Part shown: positions 9,052 to 17,961 of the stretch, piece by piece
How the letters are laid out: each line of letters starts with the position of its first letter
Position numbering within the stretch: position 1 is the stretch's first letter
DNA from: an uncultured Bacteroidota bacterium
Lineage (GTDB): Bacteria > Bacteroidota > Bacteroidia > B-17B0 > Aurantibacillaceae
Assembly: GCA_937873155.1 (NCBI GenBank)
Contig: CALMVZ010000024.1
Location: 247,147-311,146, forward strand
Reading direction: 5' to 3'
DNA length: 64,000 nt
Notes under the pieces: generated by a model
What the model saw: the letters and a program-made list of their open reading frames with translations, nothing else
Databases searched by the model: none
What the model was told of the DNA's origin: nothing
Made by a program: the position numbers and the translations under genes

Positions 9052-9630
9052 ATGCGCCTCATATTCGCGTTATCTATAATACTATCAAATTGTCTGTTTG
9101 CCCAGCAAGGTGTATACCGTTGGGACGTTAAGATCGGTGTTGATACAGCCGGTCAGCGCATCTACAAAAAGAAATACAAACCCGAGAAAGAAACAGTTCA
9201 GAACATCTCAAGCAAAACTGCAAATCCAAAACCTGCCAACGAAGAAAGAAAGAATGGCTTACGTGCTGATGCCGAAAAACGCAAGATCACGGTTACAGGT
9301 TATATAACCGATACAGGAACAGAAGAAGACGGGGATTATCATCTCGTTGTAAAAGCACTTACAGGTACAAAAACATTGATCGCGGAGATACCTGACCCTG
9401 CAACGCCCAAGCTAGAGAATTTCCCCGGGTATAAAAGCGATTATACAAAAGCACGCAAAGAAGTAGACGAAAAGATCGGTGCACCCGGCAGTGCAGTAAA
9501 GCCATTGGATGAAAAACGTAAAGTAAAGATCACAGGTTATGTTTTTTTCGACAAAGCAGCTCATGGCAAAGGCCATGCCACTAACGATGTCGAGATCCAT
9601 CCCGTAATAGAGATAAAAGTATTGGACTAA
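9052..9630 (+). CDS. Secreted protein with OB-fold-like half
   Basis: The protein has 192 residues. A signal peptide (MRLIFALSIILSNCLFAQ) is followed by a low-complexity charged linker (about 35-75) and then a beta-rich domain (about 80-192). The domain contains VTGYITDTG, a DGDYHLVVKA strand, AEIPDPATP, KVKITGYVFFDKAAHGKGHATNDVEIHPVIEI. This pattern resembles secreted OB-fold-type domains with a conserved EIHPV end, but no function is established. It is probably periplasmic, and it is the last gene of the ordinary core stretch. Confidence 0.7.
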   Translation: MRLIFALSIILSNCLFAQQGVYRWDVKIGVDTAGQRIYKKKYKPEKETVQNISSKTANPKPANEERKNGLRADAEKRKITVTGYITDTGTEEDGDYHLVVKALTGTKTLIAEIPDPATPKLENFPGYKSDYTKARKEVDEKIGAPGSAVKPLDEKRKVKITGYVFFDKAAHGKGHATNDVEIHPVIEIKVLD

Positions 9631-9714
9631 TGAATACAAAAGCAGTAACCTCAAAAACAAACCAAGCTTCCGTATGGACAAGGTTTAAAATTTGATTAAA
9701 TAATTAATTGATCC

Positions 9715-12700
9715 ATGGAAACAGAAGCTATCTTGAGATTAAAAAAGTCTAAATTGTATTTATCACTTTTAAAAAAGGAAGAGGAAGATCATCAGTTATC
9801 ATCTAAATTACTTAAAATAGTAGAAGAAGTTGCTCCGTTGTTACAAAGGATTCCAGAAAACATGAAAGAGTATACTTTGCATGATTCTTCTCATAGTGCC
9901 AAGATTGTGGAAATAATGGGAAAGATTCTTCCTGATGAAGTCTTAAATAATTTGAATACAATTGAAATCACCTTATTAATCCTATCGGCTTACTTACACG
10001 ATATTGGAATGACGTGTGAAAAGGAGGAAAAAGAAAAAATAATATCAAGTGACGAAGAATATAATATATTGTTTAAATCAAATCTTGATAAGTTTCAGAA
10101 GTATGAACAGTATCTCGCAGAAAATAATCATCGAAATGCTACTTTTATTCAAGATCAGATATTTACTGAGTATTTACGAAGGAAGCATGTGGAAAGAAGT
10201 TCTGATTATATTTCAGACAAATTAGCTCAAGGTGAATTATGTTTAAATTATAATAGTATACCGTTTTATAAAACATTAGGAAAAATTTGTGACGCACATG
10301 GTGAACCAGTTAAAAGTTTATATGACATTAAAAAATGGCCAAAACAAACTTTAGTTGGAGAAAAAATTGTGAACGTTCAGTTTATTTCACTAATTCTCCG
10401 TTTAGGAGATATTCTAGATCTTGATTCAGAAAGAACTCCTAAAGTAATATATGAGTTCGTAAATCCTGAAGATCCAATTAGTATTATTGAATGGCAAAAA
10501 CATAGATCTGTGTTAGGATCAAGTATTGGTTCTAATCAAATTTTGTTTGAATCTGAGTGTAGTTCTCCTGAAGTTGAAAGAGCTTTAAGACAATTCATGG
10601 ACTGGATTGAAATCGAACGTAAGGAAACTATGGAGTTATTAAAAACATATAGCCCTGAAGAAAAAGCAAAGTATTTCCTTTCTTTAAATGATCCTGTGAG
10701 CAAGGATAGAATTCATTCAGATGGAACTTATATTTATGGTGATTTAGCGTTTAATTTAGATTTCCATAGAATAATGTCTCTATTAATGGGACAAAAACTA
10801 TACAGGGATTCTACTACAGCGGTTAGAGAGTTAATACAAAATTCTTTAGATGCTATTAAAGTTAGAATGGTAATTTATGAGAAGAAAAAAGAAAAATTTG
10901 ATCCGTTAGTGAAAATTACGCTTACTGACTCGGCATTAGTAATCGAGGATAATGGAATCGGAATGGATGAGTCTATTTTTAAAGATTTTTTTCTTCAAAT
11001 AGGAAAAAGCTACTACTCAAGCCCCAGGTTTTACAGTAAGCATTCAGGAATAGATGTAACTAGTGAATTTGGAATTGGGATACTCTCTGTTTTTATGTTA
11101 GCATCTTCAATCAATATTGAAAGTAGAAAGGAACCCGATGACCCGATTAACCCTTTTTTGCCCATTTGTTATGATATCCCTACTGCCCACAGTTTTATAA
11201 TACAAAGGGAAGGACAACGTAAAGAGATAGGTACTCAAATTACTTTGAAATTACTGGGTCAAAATCCTTTTAAGAACAAAAGTCTAATTAATATTTTAGA
11301 GGAAATTATTCCAAACCCGCCCTTTCCTATCGCTACGAATGAAAATGGAGTTGAAGTGATTTACAACGGAAAGAATAATGTTTCCATATCATTTCTCGAT
11401 TATAAAAAGGAGAATACCAGTGAAATTTTACGAAAGATAAAGTATTATGATACCCAGTGGAATTCGCTTTTTACTCATGGTTTATTCAGTGTTAATTTTA
11501 ATGAATCTCCAAATGCTATTGAGGGAATTTCGGGAAACCTATTGATTGTTAATTCTAATCCAGTCAATTATTATGGGACTTTAAGCGGTTGTGTTTGTCA
11601 AAGAAATTTTTCGGTTGGTTTTCCAGGAACTAATGACGAAAAATTTTCAATTAAACTAACTGATTCTATTTTAGGCTTGTTCCCTAAATGGATTAGCGGA
11701 TTTTCGGTATTGAATTTTACTTCAAAATCATGTTTGTCTTTATCCCCAGAAAGATCAGAATTCATTATTGATGAAAAATATAAAATTATAAAATCTAAAA
11801 TTGAAGAGAAAATAATAGTCTCTTATAAGTCGCATTTTGATGAATTTATTAAGAACAATGGTGAGGGAGAGTTTGTTATTTATTTAGACTTTTTATATTC
11901 AGCAGGTTTTTTTGGTATTGATTTGGAGGATAGAAGTCATCCATCAGAAAAAGCTAAGGCATTTTTAAAGGAATATGTTTCATTTCCTGTACTTCAGGAT
12001 GATGGATCGTTAAAAAGGATAAAGGCAAAAGATTTATTTTTGAAAAACAATATTGGTGTTATTTACGATCGTTATAACAAGAATGATATTAAAAAGTTAA
12101 TAGATTTTAAAAGAAGTAATGATTTAGAGATTGTTTTTATAAACGAAGTCAATTTTAGAAACGGTCGAAATGATACATTACTTGAATCATTAATGGGTAG
12201 TAGAGAACATTTTTTAAAACCTTTAAAGCTTTTATTAAAACCATTACCCGACTCTCCAATAAATTTAATTAAATTTAATAATAAAGATTGTCAAAATGTT
12301 CTAAATAGGGAATATGATATCTTCGATGCCATATCTAATAGTGATAGTATTGTTACCGATCTTCCAGTAGTATTTGCATTAAGAGGAACATATATCTATC
12401 CACAATTTAACTCAACTCATCCATTGATATCTTTTCTATTTGATAAAAATAAAAAGGATGTTGAATATGAAGATGTAAAAAATGCTTTGGTGCATAGTAT
12501 AGTAAAAACAATAAATGAAAGTGTATCAAAGTTTAAGGAATCTGACGATAAAGAACTTATGAAGGTTGCGTATGGAAATGATACTATTGAAATTACAAAG
12601 GGAATTCTGGGAAAGGACAAGGAATTGCTAGACAGATTAAAAGTTGTTTTTAAGGAATTACATTCAATCGCAAAACAAAAGGGAATGATCGAAAAATCCG

Positions 12701-12750
12701 CCCAAATGCCTTTACTTACAATTGAAGATTTACCATGGTATTGGATCTAA
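9715..12750 (+). CDS. HD-domain plus Hsp90-type (GHKL) ATPase protein, putative defence
   Basis: This large 1011-residue protein has an N-terminal HD-type hydrolase region (about 45-240): YTLHDSSHSAKIV (His56, His60), AYLHDIGMT (His95, Asp96), DAHGEP and RLGDILDLDSERTPK. An Hsp90-like GHKL ATPase follows (about 350-540), with N box RELIQNSLDAIKVR, DNGIGMD, and SEFGIGILSVFML. The rest has no motif I know. HD domains fused to Hsp90-like ATPases occur in bacterial conflict and stress islands. The coding sequence is visibly more AT-rich than its left-hand neighbours and the gene stands alone, which suggests transfer. The domain calls are firm and the defence role is inferred. Confidence 0.8.
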   Translation: METEAILRLKKSKLYLSLLKKEEEDHQLSSKLLKIVEEVAPLLQRIPENMKEYTLHDSSHSAKIVEIMGKILPDEVLNNLNTIEITLLILSAYLHDIGMTCEKEEKEKIISSDEEYNILFKSNLDKFQKYEQYLAENNHRNATFIQDQIFTEYLRRKHVERSSDYISDKLAQGELCLNYNSIPFYKTLGKICDAHGEPVKSLYDIKKWPKQTLVGEKIVNVQFISLILRLGDILDLDSERTPKVIYEFVNPEDPISIIEWQKHRSVLGSSIGSNQILFESECSSPEVERALRQFMDWIEIERKETMELLKTYSPEEKAKYFLSLNDPVSKDRIHSDGTYIYGDLAFNLDFHRIMSLLMGQKLYRDSTTAVRELIQNSLDAIKVRMVIYEKKKEKFDPLVKITLTDSALVIEDNGIGMDESIFKDFFLQIGKSYYSSPRFYSKHSGIDVTSEFGIGILSVFMLASSINIESRKEPDDPINPFLPICYDIPTAHSFIIQREGQRKEIGTQITLKLLGQNPFKNKSLINILEEIIPNPPFPIATNENGVEVIYNGKNNVSISFLDYKKENTSEILRKIKYYDTQWNSLFTHGLFSVNFNESPNAIEGISGNLLIVNSNPVNYYGTLSGCVCQRNFSVGFPGTNDEKFSIKLTDSILGLFPKWISGFSVLNFTSKSCLSLSPERSEFIIDEKYKIIKSKIEEKIIVSYKSHFDEFIKNNGEGEFVIYLDFLYSAGFFGIDLEDRSHPSEKAKAFLKEYVSFPVLQDDGSLKRIKAKDLFLKNNIGVIYDRYNKNDIKKLIDFKRSNDLEIVFINEVNFRNGRNDTLLESLMGSREHFLKPLKLLLKPLPDSPINLIKFNNKDCQNVLNREYDIFDAISNSDSIVTDLPVVFALRGTYIYPQFNSTHPLISFLFDKNKKDVEYEDVKNALVHSIVKTINESVSKFKESDDKELMKVAYGNDTIEITKGILGKDKELLDRLKVVFKELHSIAKQKGMIEKSAQMPLLTIEDLPWYWI

Positions 12751-13009
12751 ATTAGAAGTAGCTATTAAATTGTTAGCTGGTTAGCGCGGATTTATAATCA
12801 TTAGTGTTCGAAACCTAGGAATCATTAAAAAGATGCTTCATTTTGGAGGGCTGTCCGCCGCAAAGCATAACGATCTCTTTTATTATATCTGCTTCTGTAA
12901 GCTCCCCTGTTCTTAGTACCATTCAAATTTAAATAAATCATTTTTATTATTACTCATTTTTCTTTTTTGCTTCTTTTTTCTTTTTGTTGAAACGTGTTAA
13001 TATGTTCAA
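12751..13009. other. Gene-free interval between the HD-ATPase gene and the SWIB locus
   Basis: No open frame, tRNA or strong repeat is visible. The composition changes from AT-rich to mixed near 12840, which is compatible with a junction where the AT-rich HD-ATPase gene ends. Confidence 0.35.
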
Positions 13010-13215
13010 AACTACGTTCCATATTTTAATGAAAATAGTTCTGGTGTTAATCCTTCTGTGAACCTTAACTTAACACCGGTTTCAATTCCTGCAGTTGCAG
13101 GGACACCTGTTTTTCTTTTGAAAGTTGAATTTCACCAGGAAGTCAATTCTATCGCGTATCCTTTAAACGATGCAAGGCATACCTGCCTGGCGGTAATTGA
13201 AGTGGCATAACGCTC
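13010..13215 (-). pseudogene. Possible decayed coding fragment
   Basis: On the minus strand one frame reads about 65 codons with a single internal TGA (after IELTSW). It ends in a protein-like stretch, KRKTGVPATAGIETGVKL, then a terminal KYGT and a stop. A ribosome-binding-like AAAGGAG precedes an ATG near 13210 in another frame, which would need a frameshift. The family is not recognised. This may be a gene remnant or chance. Confidence 0.25.
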
Positions 13216-13260
13216 CTTTCGAGTAGGGGCGGAGGGTATGATCAGTGTGAGCTGAAGGCA

Positions 13261-13297
13261 AAAAAAATCCCCCGCTTCTCAGCGAGGGATCTTTTTA
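13261..13297 (-). terminator. Terminator after the SWIB gene
   Basis: ATCCCCCGCT and AGCGAGGGAT form a 10-bp stem with one mismatch around TCTC (13267-13290), flanked by an A run and a T run. It can therefore act in both directions. It lies just past the SWIB stop. Confidence 0.85.
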
Positions 13298-13313
13298 TCT
13301 AATTCCGTAAGGA

Positions 13314-13658
13314 TTATTTTACGTGTTTAGAAAGAACTTTTGCAAGTTCAAACATAGATATCTGGCCTTTTCCGCCGAATACTGTTTTCAATTTCGCGTC
13401 AGCATTGATCATACGACGGTTTTTCTTGTCTTGCAATCCGTTTTTCTTAATGTAATCCCAGATTTTTTTCACTACTTCTGTACGAGGACGTGCAGCAGAT
13501 CCAATAACATCAGCTAAAGCTGAAGATGGAGTTAACGGCTTCATGAAAGCAGCGTTAGGCTTTCTTTTAGTTTTGCTTTTTGCAGCTTTCTTAGGTGCTG
13601 ACTTTTTCTTTGCAGCTTTCTTAGGAGCTGACTTCTTTTTTGTTGCTTTTTTTGCCAT
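13314..13658 (-). CDS. SWIB/MDM2-domain protein with histone H1-like Lys/Ala-rich tail
   Basis: In this 114-residue protein the first 35 or so residues are low-complexity and strongly basic, with repeated KKSAPKKAAK units like the C-tail of histone H1 or bacterial HU-tail proteins. Residues about 38-114 form a SWIB domain (FMKPLTPSSALADVIG, EVVKKIWDYIKKNGLQD, RRMINADAKLKTVFG, ISMFELAKVLSKHVK). SWIB domains are found in eukaryotic chromatin remodellers, chlamydiae and some bacteria. A DNA-binding, nucleoid-associated role is inferred. The promoter at 13692-13721 and its own terminator mark a one-gene unit. Confidence 0.9.
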   Translation of the reverse strand: MAKKATKKKSAPKKAAKKKSAPKKAAKSKTKRKPNAAFMKPLTPSSALADVIGSAARPRTEVVKKIWDYIKKNGLQDKKNRRMINADAKLKTVFGGKGQISMFELAKVLSKHVK

Positions 13659-13691
13659 GATTAATAGGTTTTGTTTTTATTAATTATGAGT

Positions 13692-13721
13692 CAAAAGTAT
13701 TCAATTACTTGTAACTGCAAA
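13692..13721 (-). promoter_or_regulatory. Bacteroidota-type promoter of the SWIB gene
   Basis: Read on the minus strand, TTTG (13721-13718) is followed by 18 bp and then TACTTTTG (13699-13692). This is an exact fit to the primary sigma-factor pattern of Bacteroidota. It leaves a leader of about 30 nt before the ATG at 13658. Confidence 0.75.
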
Positions 13722-13770
13722 AATTTTACAGAGGGAAAATCAAAAATGATATTAACAACTCACCCGTAAA

Positions 13771-14010
13771 CCCCCAATGGGAAGCTTATTTTTTCATTGG
13801 TATTTTTAGTAAAAAACATCAATTTCCCCAATGAAAAATGAAATTTTATCAGGTAAAAAACAGAACATAAAAAAACCGTTGCCATTGTTAATAACATCTT
13901 TTTATTGGGGAAAAACCAAAAAACAGGTTACAACACCAGGATTTCCATTGGGAAAACAGCAAAAAACCTGAATTTCCCCAATGAAAGTACCCGTTTTACC
14001 AATGAAAACA
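13771..14010. repeat. Cluster of CCAATGRRAA motifs in both orientations
   Basis: About seven copies of a TTTCCCCAATGAAAA-like motif fall in 240 bp of non-coding DNA, some direct and some inverted. They include CCCCCAATGGGAA (13771), TTTTCATTGGTA (about 13791), TTTCCCCAATGAAAA (about 13824), TATTGGGGAAAAA (about 13903), TTTCCATTGGGAAAA (about 13942), TTTCCCCAATGAAAG (about 13973) and TACCAATGAAAA (about 13997). The spacing is irregular. The sites could be operators or a repeat seed. They lie between the SWIB and KilA-N genes. Confidence 0.6.
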
Positions 14011-14164
14011 GGGTTTGTTTTCTGTTCAAATCCGCCTTTTCCTGAGGGGAACGCTATATTTAGTATGCTCAAAGATCAGATCAACCTGTATTAAATGTAA
14101 CCTCATATAAGGGTAACGAAGTCTTAATATGTGTATGCCGGGGCAAAACACTCTTAAAACGGCT

Positions 14165-15019
14165 TTAATGAAGTTTTACGGGCCTTTTGTTATTCAGTAG
14201 TACTGTTACCTGGGAAATGGCGATCTCATTTAATTTGACCAGTCTTTCCGATTGAGATAATTTCTGTTTTATAAGAATAGAGTTAATACTCTCCAGGTTC
14301 GAGAGTACCACTAATTGCTCTATAGTAGCCATATCCCTAATATTGCCATGGGCTTTAGGATTGGCATCCCGCCATTGTTTAGCTGTTAAACCAAACAACG
14401 CCGTATTCAGCAGATCGGCCTCAGTGGCATAAACCGAGTTTATCTGTGCCTTACTAAGCTCCTTTGGTACCAGGTTTTCTTTTATTGCATCGGTGTGGAT
14501 ATGGTAATTGACCTTTGCCAAAGTGCGGTGAAAATCCCATTCTAACTTTTTAGATTCACTTTCCGCTTCTTTCAAGCGTTGGAATTCTTTTATTAAATAG
14601 AGTTTGAACTCCGGACTAACCCAGGAAGCGAATTCAAAGGCAATGTCTTTATGAGCAAAAGTTCCGCCATTCTTACCTTGCTGAGATCTGATCCCTATTG
14701 CATTAGTGCATTCTATCCATTTAGAACTTGAAAGCGTAAAAGAATTGCTGCCGGCTTCATGTAATAAGGGGTCGATTTCGACCCCTTTAAAGTCCGGGTT
14801 ATTCAATTGCTCCCAAAGACCTAAAAATTCAATGGTGGCCCTTGATCTCATCCGGTTTTTGACCACATCCTTAGGTTCGCCGGCATTTTTATTGCGGGCA
14901 ATGTCAGTTAGCGAGATAAAGTCCTCTCCTTTTACTTTTAAGATAGTTACTTCAATCCCTTTTACATTAATGTTTTTCATATTTTGATCTAAGTTTTTTA
15001 AGTATGGAGAATTCTCCAT
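14165..15019 (-). CDS. KilA-N domain protein
   Basis: This 284-residue protein has a KilA-N DNA-binding domain at about 15-150: the ISLTDIARNKN start, RSRATIEFLGLWEQLNNPDF, SSSKWIECTNAIGIRSQQGKNGGTFAHKDIAFEFASWVSPEF, LYLIKEFQRLK. The C-terminal 130 residues are helical and end in a conserved-looking TEADLLNTALFGLTAKQWRD region. KilA-N proteins are common in phages and also occur in bacterial chromosomes, where their role is unclear. The ATG at 15019 gives the longest form; Met14 (about 14980) is an alternative. It stands alone between palindrome-rich gaps. Confidence 0.85.
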   Translation of the reverse strand: MENSPYLKNLDQNMKNINVKGIEVTILKVKGEDFISLTDIARNKNAGEPKDVVKNRMRSRATIEFLGLWEQLNNPDFKGVEIDPLLHEAGSNSFTLSSSKWIECTNAIGIRSQQGKNGGTFAHKDIAFEFASWVSPEFKLYLIKEFQRLKEAESESKKLEWDFHRTLAKVNYHIHTDAIKENLVPKELSKAQINSVYATEADLLNTALFGLTAKQWRDANPKAHGNIRDMATIEQLVVLSNLESINSILIKQKLSQSERLVKLNEIAISQVTVLLNNKRPVKLH

Positions 15020-15308
15020 AATAGGTTAACCCGTTTTAATTTATTTAACCCGCATATTAAAGGTCACGGATCCGTAACCTTTGAACCCGCCGAATCCGAC
15101 GGGTTAAGAATTAAATACAAAACTAACCCTCCCCAACAAAAAACCTTGCTACAGATCGTAGCATTTTGAGAAATGTAAAAGGCTTTGTTAATTACTTATT
15201 AATTAAAAGTGAGATTCTACTTAGTCTTATTACGCTGCGGTTTCTTTACCTTTCATTTTCTTTAGCCTCCTGCAATTTGGTTCTTATTATAAATTAAAAC
15301 CCTTTTAA
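15020..15308. other. Intergenic region with two palindromes
   Basis: AGGTCACGGATCCGTAACCT (15061-15080) is a 20-bp palindrome with one mismatch pair. Just after it, AACCCG and CGGGTT form a hairpin (15084-15105). Both lie directly upstream of the KilA-N gene and may be its operator. No gene is visible in the rest of the gap. Confidence 0.45.
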
Positions 15309-15737
15309 ATGGAAACGAAATTACAAGCAGAAAACGCAAGCTTAAGGTTTGAGAATGCGAAATTAAAATTTGAAACTCTTTTTAATGAACGCCCCAGCAC
15401 CATCCGCTCCTTTGCTTTTCATGGAGGCTTGCGGATCTTTTATTTAATTGCCGGGTCAATCGGACTGGTAGGTTCATTGATCTATTTTGGTTTAATGTTA
15501 GCGGCCATGAGTGTAAATGACCGGATAGCTGATTATTTAGAAGAACAGCAACATGTTGACAGAGTTCTTGCGGAGTATACGGCGGATACCGTGGTGCCAT
15601 TGCAAATGACACTGAGTATTGTTTTGCTTATTCTCAGCATTTCCTTTTTAATTATGGCCCGCCTTTGCCGGAAGATCGTAAGACGCAATATGTACATAAT
15701 GGACCTTGAAAATATCTGGATGGATCTTAAGGAATAA
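15309..15737 (+). CDS. Small two-span membrane protein, unknown
   Basis: The protein has 142 residues. A short N-terminal coiled-coil-like segment (LQAENASLRFENAKLKFETL, about 5-24) precedes two hydrophobic spans (about 42-70 and 97-118), and the C-terminus is charged. No family is recognised. Its position beside the MazG/helicase operon, convergent to it, could mean a role in the same island, but nothing in the sequence proves that. Confidence 0.6.
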   Translation: METKLQAENASLRFENAKLKFETLFNERPSTIRSFAFHGGLRIFYLIAGSIGLVGSLIYFGLMLAAMSVNDRIADYLEEQQHVDRVLAEYTADTVVPLQMTLSIVLLILSISFLIMARLCRKIVRRNMYIMDLENIWMDLKE

Positions 15738-15771
15738 CTCAACTATACCCCGAGTTGTATGCTTTCAATTT

Positions 15772-17961
15772 TTAAGAGGTTAAAACACAAATAAAAATAC
15801 CTAAAACTTTCAATTCCGTTGTTTCGTCTTCTTTAAGGAATATACTTTTATACTCTTTAGAGTATGATAGTGGTTTTAATTCTATTGAACTATGCGACCA
15901 ATTCCCTCCTCCAAAGTTTTTTTTGCTATGGTATGATTTAACGGTGTAACCGGAGCCGAAATCTTTATCCTGAATTTTAGTATGTTCAACTAAAACTACT
16001 TTACCTTCTCTGGATCCGCCCGGATCTTTTTTAAACAAACACAAAGAGTTGTCCGGAATAATTTTATTCATAGAATTTCCGGTAACCCTGCAAACAAAGT
16101 AGTCGTCTGACGCTTTATAAGGTTTAGGTAATTCGATCCATTCAAAATCTTCTACAGATTGTACATCACTAAAAGAACCTGCCGCAACTTTTATGTTATA
16201 AAGAGGAACGCTGTTTACAAAAGGAATGACTTTCTTCTGTTTTATTGTCTTAATAGAATGAGGAGGCTCAAAAAGTGTAATATGTTCTTTAAAATAGTCT
16301 CTGAGTTTATCATCACAAACATATACATATGTGCCTCTGATGCCCCTATACATCAATGTGCGATAAATATTTATGATATACGCTTTTAATTCTCGCGGAT
16401 CTTCTATTCCGTTCCTGCCATTTTTGTCATGATAATTCTTAGAATCAATAATAATTTCCTTTTTTACCGGATCATATGAAATTTCCGGGCCAAAAATAAC
16501 GCCTGTATAATTAAGATCATATCCCTGGGTTGTATGTATACAACCCACTTCTTTTGGAGCATTTTCAGAATTAATCCATTCACTAAAATCACTGTTCCAA
16601 CGTAGTTTTATCCCTTCGATATTAATATCATGAATTTTTTTCTTCCCTTTCGATTTCCATTCCCACGCATAGCCTGCTACTAAACGACTCAAGCCAACAT
16701 CTGACTCCTTCTCTTTTAATCTGTTAATAAGTACCTTGAGCGAATCAAAAATAAAAAATTCATATTTAGAGCTTTCGAAACTATTTTTATTTTTTGATAA
16801 CGAAACATTTAACAGGTCTTCAACATACTTAATATAGTCAATTCCACCCTTAACTCTCAATTGAGATACGAGGGGAATCACTTCGGATCTTTGTAGTACT
16901 TTTTCAAAATCCTGTTTCCGGATATCTGACGGTTTAATGGATTGAGTGGGATCATAGAAAAATATTTGTTTTTTACTCTTTAAGCGGATCCAGCTAAGTT
17001 CGTTGCCAACTGCTCCAAGTTTTAGTCTTTTATTTGTATCATCGAAGCTTTTGTAATTTGTGATATTTTTTCTCCGCCTTAACCGGTGAGCTTCGTCAAT
17101 TAACAGAATATCATATTTAACTTTAGTTTTAGCAACCTCGGAAGGCCCGATCACCATAGAAGAAGACAAACCTTTTATATTTTTAAAAACTTTTTTAAGT
17201 GTATTCCTTAAAGAAGTCATCGGCACAACTAAGGCTACTTTTGGTTTTGGATATTTTTTCTTTAAGGTAAGCACAAACTCTTTGGTTTCTTTAACGCCAT
17301 AATTCTCCTCGTTATACAGATCGTTGAAATCTGTCACTAATAATTTAATAAGAAAAATTGCTAAAATAGTTTTACCGGTACCTGCGCTGCCTTCAATGAA
17401 GATCGACTTCTTTTTGTTTTTTAAAAGCGTATTAACAATGACCTCAACAGACTTGTATTGATCATCTGTTAAAGATTTGTAGGGAGAAAATTTAAACAGA
17501 TCGGAATTGTCGATCCATTTCAATTCATGATAAACCAGTTTTTTCTTTTTTAGCTTTGACCAGATATCTACAAATAACTCGAAGTACTCTTTTTTCTGGT
17601 AATATTCGTGAAATGCTAAACCAATATTACCATTATGTAATTTGTAAAACCCATCACCTGAAATATATTTTATCAGGTTAGACTCAATATCTAATGTGGC
17701 TGACTTATTAAATTTATCACTTGTGATCAAGTGGATATTTTTTAATTTCCCTTTTTCTTTATGATTTAAATGATTGTTAAATCTTAAGATCGCATTAGTG
17801 GATTCTCCAACGTAAGCTTTTTTGCGTCCTTTATCACTAATAATATAAACTAAGGGCCACAGGCTGTTTTTCCACAAATAATCTTCAATCTTATGGAATG
17901 AGTTCTTACTAAAATCATATTTAGTTATAGATACAGACTTTAAAAATGGGGAAGAGGTCAT
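15772..17961 (-). CDS. GIY-YIG nuclease - DUF2075 helicase - LexA/UmuD-type S24 peptidase fusion
   Basis: In this 729-residue protein, residues about 35-115 are GIY-YIG-like (VYI 38-40, AYVGES 49-54, Arg60, Glu93). Residues about 165-555 are a DUF2075/superfamily-1 helicase: Walker A GSAGTGKT (191-198), Walker B DILLIDEA (284-291), YDPTQ (336-340), HTTQGYD (476-482), and YRTLMYRGI. Residues about 585-729 form an S24 domain with an Ala594-Gly595 pair in VAAGSF, Ser630 in GNSM, and Lys675 in YTVKSY. Spacing from cleavage pair to serine (36) matches LexA (35). DNA cleavage or unwinding controlled by RecA-stimulated self-cleavage is inferred. It overlaps the upstream MazG gene by 4 bp. Confidence 0.88.
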   Translation of the reverse strand: MTSSPFLKSVSITKYDFSKNSFHKIEDYLWKNSLWPLVYIISDKGRKKAYVGESTNAILRFNNHLNHKEKGKLKNIHLITSDKFNKSATLDIESNLIKYISGDGFYKLHNGNIGLAFHEYYQKKEYFELFVDIWSKLKKKKLVYHELKWIDNSDLFKFSPYKSLTDDQYKSVEVIVNTLLKNKKKSIFIEGSAGTGKTILAIFLIKLLVTDFNDLYNEENYGVKETKEFVLTLKKKYPKPKVALVVPMTSLRNTLKKVFKNIKGLSSSMVIGPSEVAKTKVKYDILLIDEAHRLRRRKNITNYKSFDDTNKRLKLGAVGNELSWIRLKSKKQIFFYDPTQSIKPSDIRKQDFEKVLQRSEVIPLVSQLRVKGGIDYIKYVEDLLNVSLSKNKNSFESSKYEFFIFDSLKVLINRLKEKESDVGLSRLVAGYAWEWKSKGKKKIHDINIEGIKLRWNSDFSEWINSENAPKEVGCIHTTQGYDLNYTGVIFGPEISYDPVKKEIIIDSKNYHDKNGRNGIEDPRELKAYIINIYRTLMYRGIRGTYVYVCDDKLRDYFKEHITLFEPPHSIKTIKQKKVIPFVNSVPLYNIKVAAGSFSDVQSVEDFEWIELPKPYKASDDYFVCRVTGNSMNKIIPDNSLCLFKKDPGGSREGKVVLVEHTKIQDKDFGSGYTVKSYHSKKNFGGGNWSHSSIELKPLSYSKEYKSIFLKEDETTELKVLGIFICVLTS

